DNA of 36,325 nt from Planctomycetota bacterium (GTDB lineage Bacteria; Planctomycetota; UBA1135; GCA-002686595): assembly GCA_016220035.1 (NCBI GenBank), contig JACRIO010000299.1:1-36325 (forward strand), in the 5' to 3' direction. The notes below the pieces were generated by a model. It saw nothing but the letters and a program-made list of their open reading frames with translations. It was not told where the DNA came from and ran no database searches. This document shows positions 14,083-22,457 of this stretch, one piece after another; the stretch's first letter is position 1; the number at the start of each line of letters is the position of its first letter. The translations under genes and the position numbers were made by a program.

Positions 14083-14883
14083 TCAGTCCTGCGGCGCAGC
14101 CTGCGCGTGCTCGACACGCCGGAACACGCCGACGAGGCTCAGGCCCGCGAAACCCGGCAAGTGGTCGAGCGTCGCGAGCAGCGGCATGAGCGCGTTCACG
14201 GCCCTCAACTTCGCGGGCGACACGCTCTTGGAGAAGTTCGTGCGCCGTTCGCGCTTGAACCGGTAGGCCCATGCGCCCGCGGGGTTCATCGGCCGCATCG
14301 CGAGCGTCTCGAAGCCCGCGCGCTCGAGCAGGGCCCGCATCGGCGCCGCGTCATAGCGCCGGAAGTGGCCCGAGGCCTCGTCCATCGGTCCGTAGAGCCG
14401 CGACTGCGCCGGCACCTTGAGCACGAGCACGCCGCGCGGCGCGAGTCGCGCTCGTGCACGAGCGAGGAAGGCCGCGTCGTCCTCGAAATGCTCCAGGACG
14501 TCGAGCGCGACCACGACGTCCGCCGTGATGTCCGCCAGCTCGTGCCAGTCGCCGCGAAGGTCGGCGCGCACGCCGCGCACCCTGCCGCCGGGGTGGCGCG
14601 CTTCGAGGCGTCGAAGGAGCTCGGGGTTCACGTCGGCGCCGATCACACTCTCCGCGCGATCGAGGTAGTGCTCGATCACCATGCCCGCGCCGCAGCCGAG
14701 CTCGAGCACGGTGCCGCGCACGTGGTCGTGAAAACGCCGCGCGATCCAGCGGTAGTAGTTCGGGAGCAGCGCCATCCGGTCCTGCGCCTCGTGGTAGACG
14801 AGGTTGGCGGCGTCGGAAGCCTCGCCGAGCGTCGAGGCGGGGCGACTCGATCCGGTGTCCGATGCGTTGCGCGAGTCCTTCAC
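14083..14883 (-). CDS. Class I SAM-dependent methyltransferase
   Basis: 266 residues from GTG14883, chosen because a TATCCT -10-like hexamer lies 6 nt before it and the upstream extension in the ORF track overlaps the neighbouring gene and is Arg-rich. Motif I is VLELGCGAGMVIEHYL; the acidic binding loop is VIGADVNPELL; VVALDVLEHFEDD is the motif II region; LAPRGVLVLKVPA follows. The C-terminal part (GHFRRYDAAPMRALLERAGF, then a hydrophobic helix near PLLATLDHLPGFAG) is typical of Methyltransf_11/12 enzymes acting on lipids or sugars. The substrate is not deducible. It is probably cytoplasmic and in the same operon as the lipoprotein-type methyltransferase. Confidence 0.82.
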   Translation of the reverse strand: MKDSRNASDTGSSRPASTLGEASDAANLVYHEAQDRMALLPNYYRWIARRFHDHVRGTVLELGCGAGMVIEHYLDRAESVIGADVNPELLRRLEARHPGGRVRGVRADLRGDWHELADITADVVVALDVLEHFEDDAAFLARARARLAPRGVLVLKVPAQSRLYGPMDEASGHFRRYDAAPMRALLERAGFETLAMRPMNPAGAWAYRFKRERRTNFSKSVSPAKLRAVNALMPLLATLDHLPGFAGLSLVGVFRRVEHAQAAPQD

Positions 14884-14889
14884 GCTCAG

Positions 14890-14895
14890 AGGATA
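14890..14895 (-). promoter_or_regulatory. -10-like TATCCT giving a probable leaderless GTG start
   Basis: TATCCT on the minus strand ends 6 nt before GTG14883, so transcription should begin at the start codon. No Shine-Dalgarno-like sequence is present, consistent with leaderless translation. Confidence 0.4.
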
Positions 14896-14938
14896 CCCCG
14901 CTCGTTCTTCGCTCCGTCGCCGAGCGCGAACAAGGAGA

Positions 14939-16429
14939 TCAGCAACCCATCCGCTTGCGCAGCGCGGTCTCCGAGTGTCGACCAACCGCGACCAGGAGCA
15001 GGTCGAGGGGAAGGGTCGCGATGCCGTCGTGCGAGGCCTCGGGGGTCACCCTCAGCTGACCGGGCGACACGACGAAACAACGGCCTTGGAAGCGCGGATG
15101 TCGCCGTTGGAGGGCGAGAAGTCCCCTGCGCGAGTGTCCGGGTCGGGAGGCCACCTCGAAAGCCAGGGGGGCCGTTGGATGATCGAGGATCAGGTCCACT
15201 TCGTCCTCGTTCTCCCGCCAGTGGAACAAGCGTTGTCCGGCCTGTTGCGATAGTGCGTGGAGATGGCTTGCAACGAGGTTCTCGACGAGATGTCCCGCCT
15301 CTTCCGAGTTCGACAAGGGAGCCAGGCCTCTGAGCAGGGCCGCGCTGCGAACCGCCCCGTCGACGAAGTAGAGCTTGCGACCTCGTTTCTGGATCGAGGC
15401 CTCGTTCCCGGAGTAGTTCTGCAGCGTGAACACGAGATAGGAACGCTCGAAGTAGGACAGGTACTTGTCGAAGGTCGGCTGCGTGAGGCCTCCGAGTTCC
15501 TGGCAGATGTTCGCCGGCGACAAGAGGCCCGTCATCCTTCCCGCCAGGACGTAGAGCAGACGCTCGAGCACGATTGGATTGTCCACGCCGAAGACCTGTG
15601 GGATGTCCTTGTAGATGGCGCGCTCCACGGCATCGCTTCGAAGCGTGTGCTGCGCGCGGACGAAGGCGTTCTGCAGTTGGTCCGTGGTCGTGGTCTTCGT
15701 GGCGTGGAGGAGCTCCGGGAAGCCCCCGATCAACATGAGCAGCACGCGCATCGGGTCCAACGCGGCGAGTTCGATCGGCGTCTTCAGGCACGCCCCGAGC
15801 GTTTCGAACAAGTTCTCCGCGAGCGGGACGTCGAGGGGACGACCGACCAGATCGAGGTACTCGGAGAACAGGTAGGGACTGAGGTAGCGCTCGTCCCAGC
15901 GCCCCACGCCGCTCTCCGGTCGTCCTTCGCGCAGGGCGGCGGTCGCGCTCGAAGTCGCCCAGATTCGCACTGGCCAGCGTTCGTCGTAGAAGGTCTTGAG
16001 CCAGAGATCCCAGTCCCTCGCGTAGGTCAGCTCGTCGAGGAAGAGGTGAACGGGTTGCTCGACCGTGGCGGAGGACGCTTCGATGGAGTTCCGCACCAGC
16101 GCCCCGAGGTCTTGGTTCAAGAACAACGGATGGTCCAACCGGAGCCACCAGAGCCGCTGCGTCGGGACGCAGCGCCGGAGCAGACCCCGCACGGTCTGGT
16201 ACATCGCTGTGGTCTTTCCCACGCGCCTCGGGCCAAGGATCAACTCGAACCGCCGCGACCCCGGGCCGATCTGGGTCTCCGGAAGGAATCGAGCCAACGG
16301 ACGCTCGGTGGGAGGGGCGAGGTGCTCCGGGACCATCCCGGTCGCGTGCCAGGGATTCTGTTCAGCCAATGCCTGGGCGAGGTCCGCCTGTCCGGGACGC
16401 CACTGGCGCTGCTGCTTGCGGGAGGCCAT
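14939..16429 (-). CDS. AAA_14/DUF4143 family ATPase
   Basis: 496 residues from ATG16429; GTG16453 is also open but lies almost on the predicted transcription start. Walker A is LGPRRVGKTTAM (about 65-76) and the Walker B-like segment is VHLFLDELTYARDW. These are followed by WATSSATAALR and the YLSPYLFSEYL segment typical of this family. The C-terminal half is DUF4143-like (LLSPANICQELGGLTQPTFDKYLSYFERSYLVF, a winged-helix stretch). It ends in a restriction-endonuclease-like strand set (HWRENEDEVDLILD, then AFEVAS) in which the usual catalytic Lys of E-x-K is absent. Members are widespread accessory ATPases, often mobile and toxin- or defence-associated, but without an assigned reaction. It is the most accessory-looking gene of this section. 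Confidence 0.85.
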   Translation of the reverse strand: MASRKQQRQWRPGQADLAQALAEQNPWHATGMVPEHLAPPTERPLARFLPETQIGPGSRRFELILGPRRVGKTTAMYQTVRGLLRRCVPTQRLWWLRLDHPLFLNQDLGALVRNSIEASSATVEQPVHLFLDELTYARDWDLWLKTFYDERWPVRIWATSSATAALREGRPESGVGRWDERYLSPYLFSEYLDLVGRPLDVPLAENLFETLGACLKTPIELAALDPMRVLLMLIGGFPELLHATKTTTTDQLQNAFVRAQHTLRSDAVERAIYKDIPQVFGVDNPIVLERLLYVLAGRMTGLLSPANICQELGGLTQPTFDKYLSYFERSYLVFTLQNYSGNEASIQKRGRKLYFVDGAVRSAALLRGLAPLSNSEEAGHLVENLVASHLHALSQQAGQRLFHWRENEDEVDLILDHPTAPLAFEVASRPGHSRRGLLALQRRHPRFQGRCFVVSPGQLRVTPEASHDGIATLPLDLLLVAVGRHSETALRKRMGC

Positions 16430-16641
16430 CTTTCGCAGACAGCATACCGCCACGTAATGCTATTGGCCAGGCACGATAAGCAGAGTCTCTCGCGCTTGGC
16501 CTGTCCCATCGAGCGCTCGCCCTTGGAGCGCCGCGTTTGAGTTGCCGACTTGATCGGACCCCCCGGACCGGGGCTCGACGCGGCCGGCGCCCTGCTCTAC
16601 CCGACCGTCGCCTGTGGTTCCGCTCGTCCCGGTCGCTTCGC
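16430..16641. other. Intergenic region with -10-like TAGCAT
   Basis: TAGCAT on the minus strand (16462-16457) lies 27 nt before ATG16429 and is the likely -10 of the ATPase gene. A CCCCG-GAC-CGGGG hairpin (about 16561-16575) may end the upstream MOSC/MltA transcript. ORFs crossing it are shadows. Confidence 0.35.
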
Positions 16642-17148
16642 CTACCCCAAGCGCCCCCTCGCCGTCCCGCCCCTTCCCACCGCGGTGATCGCGTCGCCCG
16701 TCCGCACCGTCCCGCCGCGGAGCACGCGGCAGAGGAAACCGCTGCGGCCGAGCATGAGGTTGGGGAAGCGCGCGTCGAGGGGCTTCAGCGTCTTGCACGG
16801 CTCGCGCACGTCGTGGATCTCGAGCTCCACTGCGTTGCCCACGCGCAGACGATCGCCGGCGGCGAGGAGCGCGTAGTCGAGACCCTCTGTGAGCAGGTTC
16901 TCGCCGAACGCTCCGGGCGGTGTCGCGCGCACGCCGTCGGTCTCGAGCCGGCGGTAATCCTCGGTCGCGAAGAGACACACGGCGCGGTGCGCGCCGCCGT
17001 GGAACGGGAAGCGGTGCGCGTCGCCGACGAGGCCGAGGTCGACGACCTCCGCCGACGGGACGGGGTGCTTGGGGATGCCGCCCGGCCCGATGCAGACGGC
17101 GAGCACGCGTCCGCTCGTGAGCCGCTTCGAGTCGCCGGTCGAGTTCAT
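16642..17148 (-). CDS. MOSC domain protein
   Basis: 168 residues from ATG17148. The single MOSC (molybdenum cofactor sulfurase C-terminal) domain shows the expected landmarks: VLAVCIGPGGIPKHPV at the start, GLVGDAHRF, HRAVCLFATEDYRRLE, GAFGENLLTEGLD, LRVGNAVELEIHDVREPCKTL with the conserved Cys, and a FLCRVLRGGTVRTGDAI end. Family members bind molybdenum cofactor or move sulfur/oxygen on Mo-dependent substrates, as in YiiM/YcbX and mARC-type proteins. No NifS-like or ferredoxin domain is fused, so it is a stand-alone YiiM-sized protein, probably cytoplasmic. It starts 31 nt after the MltA gene and is likely co-transcribed with it, though no functional link is evident. Confidence 0.88.
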   Translation of the reverse strand: MNSTGDSKRLTSGRVLAVCIGPGGIPKHPVPSAEVVDLGLVGDAHRFPFHGGAHRAVCLFATEDYRRLETDGVRATPPGAFGENLLTEGLDYALLAAGDRLRVGNAVELEIHDVREPCKTLKPLDARFPNLMLGRSGFLCRVLRGGTVRTGDAITAVGRGGTARGRLG

Positions 17149-17179
17149 GCGCTCGTCGAGCGTCGCACGGACGCCGCGC

Positions 17180-18337
17180 TCATTCGCGCAAGAAGAAGTA
17201 GTAGAGCTGGCCCTCCGCGCGCGTCGTGCCCGCGAGCTCCTCAGCCTCGGGCCCGACGCCGAGGTACACGTCGGCGCGGCCTGCCGTGCGGATCGCTCCG
17301 CCGGTGTCCTGATCGAAGAGGAAGTCGTTCACCTGCGCGCCGTGGTTCGTGTTCGCGTGCAGCTTCGTCTCGACGTACACGATCGCGCCGCGCGGGAAGA
17401 GCGTCTTGTCCGTCGCGAGCGAGCGCCAGCCGCTGACCGGGACGTTGAGCGAGCCGTGCGGATCGTGGTCGATCGGCGTGAAGAAGACATAGGAGTCGTT
17501 GCGGTCGAGGTACTCCGTCACGCGGTCGGGGTGCTCCTTCGCCCAGCGACGGATCGCGGGGAGGGAAACCTCGTCCTTGCGCAGCTCCTTCTCCTTCACC
17601 AGCTCCTGGCCGAGCGACGTGTACGGCTGTCCGTTCTTGCCGGCGTAGCCGAGCTTCACGAGCTCGCCGTTCTCGAGCTCGACGAAGGCCGATCCGTTGA
17701 CGTGCGCGATGTACGCGTCGAGCGGATCCGCGAGCCAGACGAGCTCGAGCTGCTTGCCCTCGAGCAACGCCCCGGCCTCGATCGCGCGCCGCGCGGGGTA
17801 GGGCTGCAGTCCGCTTGCAGTCCGCTGACCGAGGATCTCGCCCGTCGGCGTCTTCACGAGGTCGGGCGGGAGCGCGTACAGAGGATGCGCGTAGCGCGCG
17901 GAAGCCGTCTTCGAGCCCTTCAGGATCGGCGTGCAGTAGCCCGTGAAGAGAACCCCGCCGCCGCGGCCGTTCCAGCCGGCGCTCTTGTAGATCTGGAACT
18001 CGGCCTCGATCGCGTCGCGGAACTCGCGCTCGCTCCTCGAGCTCGCGAGGAGCTCCTCGAAGCGTTGGAGGCTCTTCAGCGCGCGGGCGTGCGAGACGCC
18101 TTCGACCGGGAAGTGCTGCTCGCTCGATTTGCGCTTCATCCACGCGATCGAATGCGCGAGCGCGGGGAGGAGATCCTGGCGTTCCGTCCATTGTTGCGCG
18201 AACTCGGGATGCGGCTCGCCGTCCTCGAGCGGGATCAGCGCGGGCGCGCCGGGCGGGAGCGGGCGGCCGTAGTCCGGCGTCGTCTTGCAGGCAGTGACGA
18301 GGAGGAGCGTGAGGGCGGCGAGGAGGATGTGCTTCAT
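17180..18337 (-). CDS. mltA: MltA-type lytic murein transglycosylase lipoprotein
   Basis: 385 residues from ATG18337. The signal HILLAALTLLLVTAC has a lipobox (VTAC), so the protein is anchored outside the cytoplasm. The MltA domain includes GGVLFTGYCTPILKGS, YPARRAIEAGAL, LVWLADPLDAYIAHVNGS, GYAGKNGQPYTSLG and a SYVFFTPIDHDPHGSLNVPV region. The C-terminal 3D-like part has LATDKTLFPRGAIVYVET and DTGGAIRTAGRADVYLG, where E. coli MltA has its catalytic Asp. It should cleave glycan strands of peptidoglycan to 1,6-anhydromuropeptides. A conserved MltA supports a peptidoglycan cell wall in this organism, consistent with current views of planctomycetes. The extension in the ORF track before ATG18337 lacks a signal peptide and was rejected. 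Confidence 0.93.
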   Translation of the reverse strand: MKHILLAALTLLLVTACKTTPDYGRPLPPGAPALIPLEDGEPHPEFAQQWTERQDLLPALAHSIAWMKRKSSEQHFPVEGVSHARALKSLQRFEELLASSRSEREFRDAIEAEFQIYKSAGWNGRGGGVLFTGYCTPILKGSKTASARYAHPLYALPPDLVKTPTGEILGQRTASGLQPYPARRAIEAGALLEGKQLELVWLADPLDAYIAHVNGSAFVELENGELVKLGYAGKNGQPYTSLGQELVKEKELRKDEVSLPAIRRWAKEHPDRVTEYLDRNDSYVFFTPIDHDPHGSLNVPVSGWRSLATDKTLFPRGAIVYVETKLHANTNHGAQVNDFLFDQDTGGAIRTAGRADVYLGVGPEAEELAGTTRAEGQLYYFFLRE

Positions 18338-18438
18338 GGTGCGCGGAGGGGCGCCGACGCGGTGCGAGCTCGGTGCGGCGCGTTCGAGAGCCGAGCGCGA
18401 GCTTGTCATCCGCGTGCGGCGATTCCAAACTCAAAAAC

Positions 18439-18783
18439 GTGCCCTGCCTGATCGGTTGCCTCGCGCTCTCCGCGCCGCGCGTCGTGTTGCTCGTCCTGTG
18501 GTTGTTCACGGACTACGTGGGCTGGGCCTACACGACGAAAGTGTGGCCGTTCCTCGGATGGATCTTCCTGCCGACGACGACGCTCGCCTACGCGTTCGCG
18601 ATGCACTACGGCGACCGCGAATGGACGCCGATCGGCATCGCCGCGATGGTCACGGCGGTGCTCGTCGACCTGGGCTTGCTCGGGACGAGCTCGCGTTCGC
18701 GCCGCCGGCGCGATGGGGGCGGCGGAGGCGGTTCCGGCAGTGCGCCGCGCGAGATCGTCGTCGAGGGCCGCCGCGTCGGCTGA
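18439..18783 (+). CDS. Small three-helix membrane protein
   Basis: 114 residues from GTG18439, the first in-frame start close to the hydrophobic region; the ORF track starts at 18373. Three hydrophobic segments are visible: VVLLVLWLFTDYVGWAY, VWPFLGWIFLPTTTLAYAFAM and IGIAAMVTAVLVDLGLL. A Ser/Arg stretch and a Gly-rich tail follow. No enzymatic motif is seen and the family is not recognised beyond a conserved small membrane protein look. No ribosome-binding site precedes the GTG. The gene is divergent from MltA and 80 nt before the PLP enzyme. Confidence 0.65.
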   Translation: MPCLIGCLALSAPRVVLLVLWLFTDYVGWAYTTKVWPFLGWIFLPTTTLAYAFAMHYGDREWTPIGIAAMVTAVLVDLGLLGTSSRSRRRRDGGGGGGSGSAPREIVVEGRRVG

Positions 18784-18835
18784 AGCGCGCCGAACCTGCG
18801 AACTCGTCGGTACGAAGACCGCGAGAGGCTCGCCC

Positions 18836-18841
18836 TAGAAT
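18836..18841 (+). promoter_or_regulatory. -10-like TAGAAT before the PLP enzyme gene
   Basis: TAGAAT lies 22 nt before ATG18864; a GGGAG ribosome-binding site lies between them. No clear -35 element. Confidence 0.35.
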
Positions 18842-18863
18842 CGCGAGCTCGGGAGCTCACGCC

Positions 18864-20183
18864 ATGGCGAAGAAAAAGGCCTACAAGCAGACCACACGCC
18901 TCGTCCACGGTCCGTCGCATTCGACGAAGTGGGACTTCACGCACCATGTGACGCCGCCCTTGTCCTCGTCGACGACGTACCGGCTCGACTCGGCACGCCG
19001 CGGCGCGCGCGGGTTCCAGGAGTTCGGCCACTACGTGAGCGACACCGGCGAGGCGCCCATCTACATCTACGACCGCCTCGACGAGCCGACGCGGTCGATC
19101 CTCGAGGGCGAGCTCGCCGAGGCGGAGGGCGGCGAGGCGTGCGTCACCTTCGCGTCGGGCATGGCCGCGATCTCGGCGGCGATGAGCTCGGTGCTCGTGC
19201 CCGGCGACGAAATCGTCGCGCATCCGATGGTCTACGGCTGCACGCACTCCCTGTTCGTGAATTGGTACGCGCGGCAGGGCATCGGGGTGACGCGCGTCGA
19301 CATGAACGACGTCGCGGCGGTGAGGAAGGCGATCACGGCGCGCACGCGGATCCTCTACTTCGAATCGCCCGTGAACCCGACGCTCGAGCTGATCGACATC
19401 GCGGCGCTGCGGAAACTCGCCAACGCCGTCAACGCGGGGCGGCCGGCGGAGCGGAAGCTCCTCGTCTACATCGACAACACGTTCGCGACGCCGTTCGGGC
19501 AGCGACCGCTCGAGTTCGGCGCGGACGTCGTGCTCCACAGCCTCACGAAGAACCTCGGCGGGTTCGGCACGGAGCTCGGCGGCGCGGTGATCTGTCCGCG
19601 CGCGATGCTCCCGAGGCTCCTGCTTTATCGCAAGGACTTCGGCGGCATCCTCGCGTCGAAATCGGCGTGGTCGATCCTCGTGTACGGGTTGCCGACGCTT
19701 GCAGTGCGCATCAAGCGCCAGCAGTACACCGCGGGCAAGGTGGCGACGTGGCTCGAGAAGCATCGCGCCGTGAAACGCGTCGTCTATCCCGGCCTCGAGA
19801 GCTTCCCGCAACGCGCGCTCGCACGGAAGCAGCTCGTCAACTTCGACGGCGACTTCACGCCGGGGAACATGCTCTACTTCGAGCTCGACGAGCGCCGCGT
19901 CGACGCGGAGCGCTTCGTCGATCAGATCGCGGCCGAAGCCTACTCGGTGACGCTCGCGGTGAGCCTCGGGCACACGAAGACGTTGATCGAGATGCCGTCG
20001 AGCATGACGCACAGTGCGTATTCGAGCGGCGAAGCGTGCGCCGCGAAGGGCGCGACTCCGGGCGGAATTCGCCTGTCGATCGGCCTCGAGAGCCCGACCG
20101 ACATCCTCCGCGACCTCGGCGCGGCGTTCGACGCGCTGATCGAGAAGCCTCGCGCACGGCGGACCGCTGCGTCGAGAAATTGA
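18864..20183 (+). CDS. Cys/Met-metabolism PLP-dependent transsulfuration enzyme
   Basis: 439 residues from ATG18864. Fold type I, cystathionine gamma-synthase/beta-lyase/methionine gamma-lyase family: YDRLDEPTR early in the chain, the [19 protein letters not shown] loop, [54 protein letters not shown] with the PLP-binding Lys at K229, and [18 protein letters not shown] near the end. It is longer than typical members at the N-terminus ([14 protein letters not shown]) and has an insert around [17 protein letters not shown]. It may make or break cystathionine, release methanethiol, or use O-acylhomoserine; sequence alone does not decide. It is cytoplasmic. Because such lyases can also act on seleno-amino acids, it is worth noting beside selenoprotein candidates, but the two are 13 kb apart and no link is shown. 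Confidence 0.9.
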   Translation: MAKKKAYKQTTRLVHGPSHSTKWDFTHHVTPPLSSSTTYRLDSARRGARGFQEFGHYVSDTGEAPIYIYDRLDEPTRSILEGELAEAEGGEACVTFASGMAAISAAMSSVLVPGDEIVAHPMVYGCTHSLFVNWYARQGIGVTRVDMNDVAAVRKAITARTRILYFESPVNPTLELIDIAALRKLANAVNAGRPAERKLLVYIDNTFATPFGQRPLEFGADVVLHSLTKNLGGFGTELGGAVICPRAMLPRLLLYRKDFGGILASKSAWSILVYGLPTLAVRIKRQQYTAGKVATWLEKHRAVKRVVYPGLESFPQRALARKQLVNFDGDFTPGNMLYFELDERRVDAERFVDQIAAEAYSVTLAVSLGHTKTLIEMPSSMTHSAYSSGEACAAKGATPGGIRLSIGLESPTDILRDLGAAFDALIEKPRARRTAASRN

Positions 20184-20561
20184 CCAGTGCGCGCCCCTCG
20201 AAGTTCCCTCTAACCGGGCGGAGTGCACTGCGCGTGTGGGGGCCCCGAAGTGAAATCGCCGAGGGCAGCGCTCCGCCAGGTCGATTCGACGTGGCGCGCT
20301 GGCTTAGGAAACGCTTCGGCGGTCGCCGCACGACGAATTGCTTTCCGGATCGGGAAGGAATGCGAACCCGGACGCCTCCCGCGCCGTCCAAGGCGCGGCA
20401 AGTTCCACGGTTCCCGCGAACCTGGGGCATTTCAGTCCTTGACGATCTCCGGAGACTCGTTGGAGACTTGGGGGACTTTGCCCCCGTCATCGCGGGCAGA
20501 CCGATCCCTCCACATCCTCGGCGGCACTCAGGAGTGCCCGCCCCGCAATCCACAGCACAAC
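20184..20561 (+). other. Intergenic region and 5' leader of the secreted Cys-rich protein gene
   Basis: 378 bases. A CAGTGC/GCACTG inverted repeat (20185-20230, with an inner CGCCC/GGGCG pairing) may end the PLP enzyme transcript. A TTGACG sits near 20438 but has no good -10 at the right distance. The leader holds two GGAGACT copies (about 20453 and 20461) and a strong hairpin at 20520-20542. The ORF from 20223 is only an upstream extension of the next gene without a signal peptide. Confidence 0.45.
20520..20542 (+). promoter_or_regulatory. 5' leader hairpin with AGGAG in the loop/upper stem
   Basis: GGCGGCACT pairs with AGTGCC-(C)-GCC around the loop CAGG: nine base pairs and one bulge. It ends 19 nt before ATG20562. 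The only Shine-Dalgarno-like sequence near the start, AGGAG (20530-20534), lies in its loop and first pair. It could stabilise the mRNA or control translation. Confidence 0.4.
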
Positions 20562-22088
20562 ATGAAGACATCCTTGTACGCCCTCTCCGCCGTCTGTTGC
20601 CTGGCGTTCGCCGCGAGCGCCCAGGTCAAGCTCCAGATCCCCGCCAAGAACCCCGTCGGCGGTCCGACACCGACCCCGCCCGGCACGAGCTTCCTCTTGG
20701 TCGGCGGTTCCGATGACTGCGCGAACGCCTCGGCGGCGGACGCGATCTCGGGCCTCGGGGCCTTCGCGGTCACGAACGTCGGCGCAACCAACGGTCTGCC
20801 CGACGCGACGGGCTGCGTGAACACGCAGCTCGACGTGTGGTTCTTCTGGACCGCGACCGCGACCGGTTCGGTGGACGTCGCCCTCTGCGGAGGCGCGACG
20901 GCGGACACGGTCCTCACCGTGTGGCCGGACAACGCCGCTGGCGCGTGCCCGACGGGCACGACCGCGATCGTATGCAACGACGACTCGTGCGGTCTTCAGT
21001 CGAAGGTGACCTTCGCCGCGACTTCCGGCACGAGCTACTTCTTCCAGCTCGGCGCCTTCGGCGCGGCGACGACCTACACGGGAACGTTCACGGTCGCGAA
21101 CACGCCGCCCCCGCCGGTACCGCCCGTGAACGACGACTGCGCGGCGCCGATCGCGCTCGCGGGTTCGGTCGTCCAGCCGTTCGACAACTCGCTCGCCACG
21201 ACGGGGACGCAGGGTCAGGCGGAGGCTCTCTGCTTCTTCTTCAACCAGACGGCCATCTACAAGGACGTGTGGTTCACCTGGGTGCCCACGGTGAGTGGCA
21301 CGGTCACCGTCTCGACCTGCGGTCTGGTGACGAGCACTTCCGCGGACACGAAGATCGCGATCTACGACGGCGCGGGCTGCCCGACGGCCGCCGCGATCGC
21401 CTGCAACGACGACGCCGGCACAGGCATTGGTACGACGGCTTGCGCCGCTCAGGGCCTCGCCTCGACGCAGACCTTCACCGCCGTCTGCGGCCAGACCTAC
21501 ACGATCCAGCTCGGTCAATTCTCCGGCGCGGCCGCGACCAACCTGTTCGGCTCGATGTCGATCACGGAAGACCCGCTCGGCGTGCCGTGCACCCCGCAGC
21601 CGACCGCGTTCTGCGCCGGTGACAACATCGATGCGAACGTGACCACGGACTGCCCGTGCCTCAACTTCGGCGCTCTCGGCCGCGGTTGCGCGAGCTCGTT
21701 CAACGCGAGCGGCGCCGGCATGGCGGCGACGGGCAGCCCCGCGCTCGACAACGTGAGCCTGAACGTCGACGGCGTGAACGCGACGGGCAACGTGATCTAC
21801 ATGCGCGGCGACGTGAACAACGTCGTCGGCCTCGTGTTCGGCGACGGCGTGCGTTGCGTCGACGGCGTCCTTCGCCGCCGCACGAAGCCCATCTACGCGC
21901 CGGGACTGGCGAGCTTCCCGTCCCCGACCGACACGGTGACGCTGTCGAACGGCTGGGGCGTCGGTAACGACACGCCGCCGGGCTCGGGCATCACGGCGTA
22001 CTACATGGCCTACTACCGCAACGCAGCCGCGGCGTTCTGCCCGCCCGAGACGTTCAACGGCACGAACGGGATGTCCATCGTCTGGTGA
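20562..22088 (+). CDS. Secreted Cys-rich protein with two PPC-like domains and a CPC/GRGC C-terminal domain
   Basis: 508 residues from ATG20562. A signal peptide (SLYALSAVCCLAFAASA) precedes two related beta-sandwich domains that look like bacterial pre-peptidase C-terminal (PPC) domains. Each begins with a DDCA motif (NDDCAAPIAL in the second), has a DVWF(F/T)W strand and a VCNDDS/ACNDDA turn, and ends with a YTIQLGQF-type strand. Near residue 345 starts a different module: PTAFCAGDN, DCPCLNFGALGRGCASSFNASGA, a VFGDGVRCVDGVLRRR segment and a terminal FCPPETFNGTNGMSIVW. I believe this recurs at the C-terminus of many secreted planctomycete proteins. Cys residues are paired throughout, as in extracellular disulfide-rich proteins. 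There is no catalytic domain, so it is probably a surface or envelope protein, perhaps abundant given the strong terminator. Confidence 0.85.
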   Translation: MKTSLYALSAVCCLAFAASAQVKLQIPAKNPVGGPTPTPPGTSFLLVGGSDDCANASAADAISGLGAFAVTNVGATNGLPDATGCVNTQLDVWFFWTATATGSVDVALCGGATADTVLTVWPDNAAGACPTGTTAIVCNDDSCGLQSKVTFAATSGTSYFFQLGAFGAATTYTGTFTVANTPPPPVPPVNDDCAAPIALAGSVVQPFDNSLATTGTQGQAEALCFFFNQTAIYKDVWFTWVPTVSGTVTVSTCGLVTSTSADTKIAIYDGAGCPTAAAIACNDDAGTGIGTTACAAQGLASTQTFTAVCGQTYTIQLGQFSGAAATNLFGSMSITEDPLGVPCTPQPTAFCAGDNIDANVTTDCPCLNFGALGRGCASSFNASGAGMAATGSPALDNVSLNVDGVNATGNVIYMRGDVNNVVGLVFGDGVRCVDGVLRRRTKPIYAPGLASFPSPTDTVTLSNGWGVGNDTPPGSGITAYYMAYYRNAAAAFCPPETFNGTNGMSIVW

Positions 22089-22099
22089 TCTAGCGACGC

Positions 22100-22120
22100 T
22101 GCTCCGGGTGAACCGGAGCA
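22100..22120 (+). terminator. First hairpin after the secreted Cys-rich protein gene
   Basis: TGCTCCGG and CCGGAGCA form a perfect 8-bp stem around GTGAA, 11 nt after the stop. It has no T tract and stands directly before the stronger terminator, so the two form a tandem 3' end. Confidence 0.5.
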
Positions 22121-22131
22121 CGGCGTTCACG

Positions 22132-22173
22132 ACGCGGGGTCGGTTCCTCAGGGATCGGCCCCGCGTTCTTTTT
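22132..22173 (+). terminator. Rho-independent terminator
   Basis: ACGCGGGG (22132-22139) pairs perfectly with CCCCGCGT (22159-22166) and is followed at once by TCTTTTT. This is the clearest intrinsic terminator in the window and isolates the secreted Cys-rich protein gene from the signalling gene downstream. Confidence 0.8.
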
Positions 22174-22457
22174 CGGGCACGTCTCGACGAAAGGCCGATG
22201 CGTCGATCGCGCGCGGCGTGGGAGCTCCTCGGACCCCTCGTCGGCGACCGTGGTGGCGCCGTCGCGCAAAGGAGGCTCGGGTCCGTGTGCGGCGAGCGCC
22301 GGAAGGCCCCGGCTCTATCAGGAGTTCCTTGGGTGGAATGCTGGAGGAGCACTCGTTCCATCGAACGCACGAAGTCTCGGTGCGTGCTCCTGTCGAAGCG
22401 CGTTCGTTGTCGATCGTTGCCTGCACCGAACGCGCCACTTCCCCGGCGAAACGCCCC
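22174..22457. other. Upstream region of the first EAL-like/HDOD gene
   Basis: 284 bases without a supported gene. The frame of the HDOD gene is open from 22218, but the translated extension is Arg/Pro-rich and has no family features, so I start the gene at ATG22458. I found no confident promoter. Confidence 0.35.

Noticed and set aside
14939-16429. The AAA/DUF4143 ATPase as part of a defence island
   Set aside because: No restriction, Abi, retron or other defence gene is adjacent; neighbours are methyltransferases of metabolic type and a MOSC protein.
17069-18451. Plus-strand ORF opposite the MltA gene
   Set aside because: Antisense shadow: Arg/Val/Glu-rich, with no family features, while the minus strand encodes an unmistakable MltA lipoprotein.
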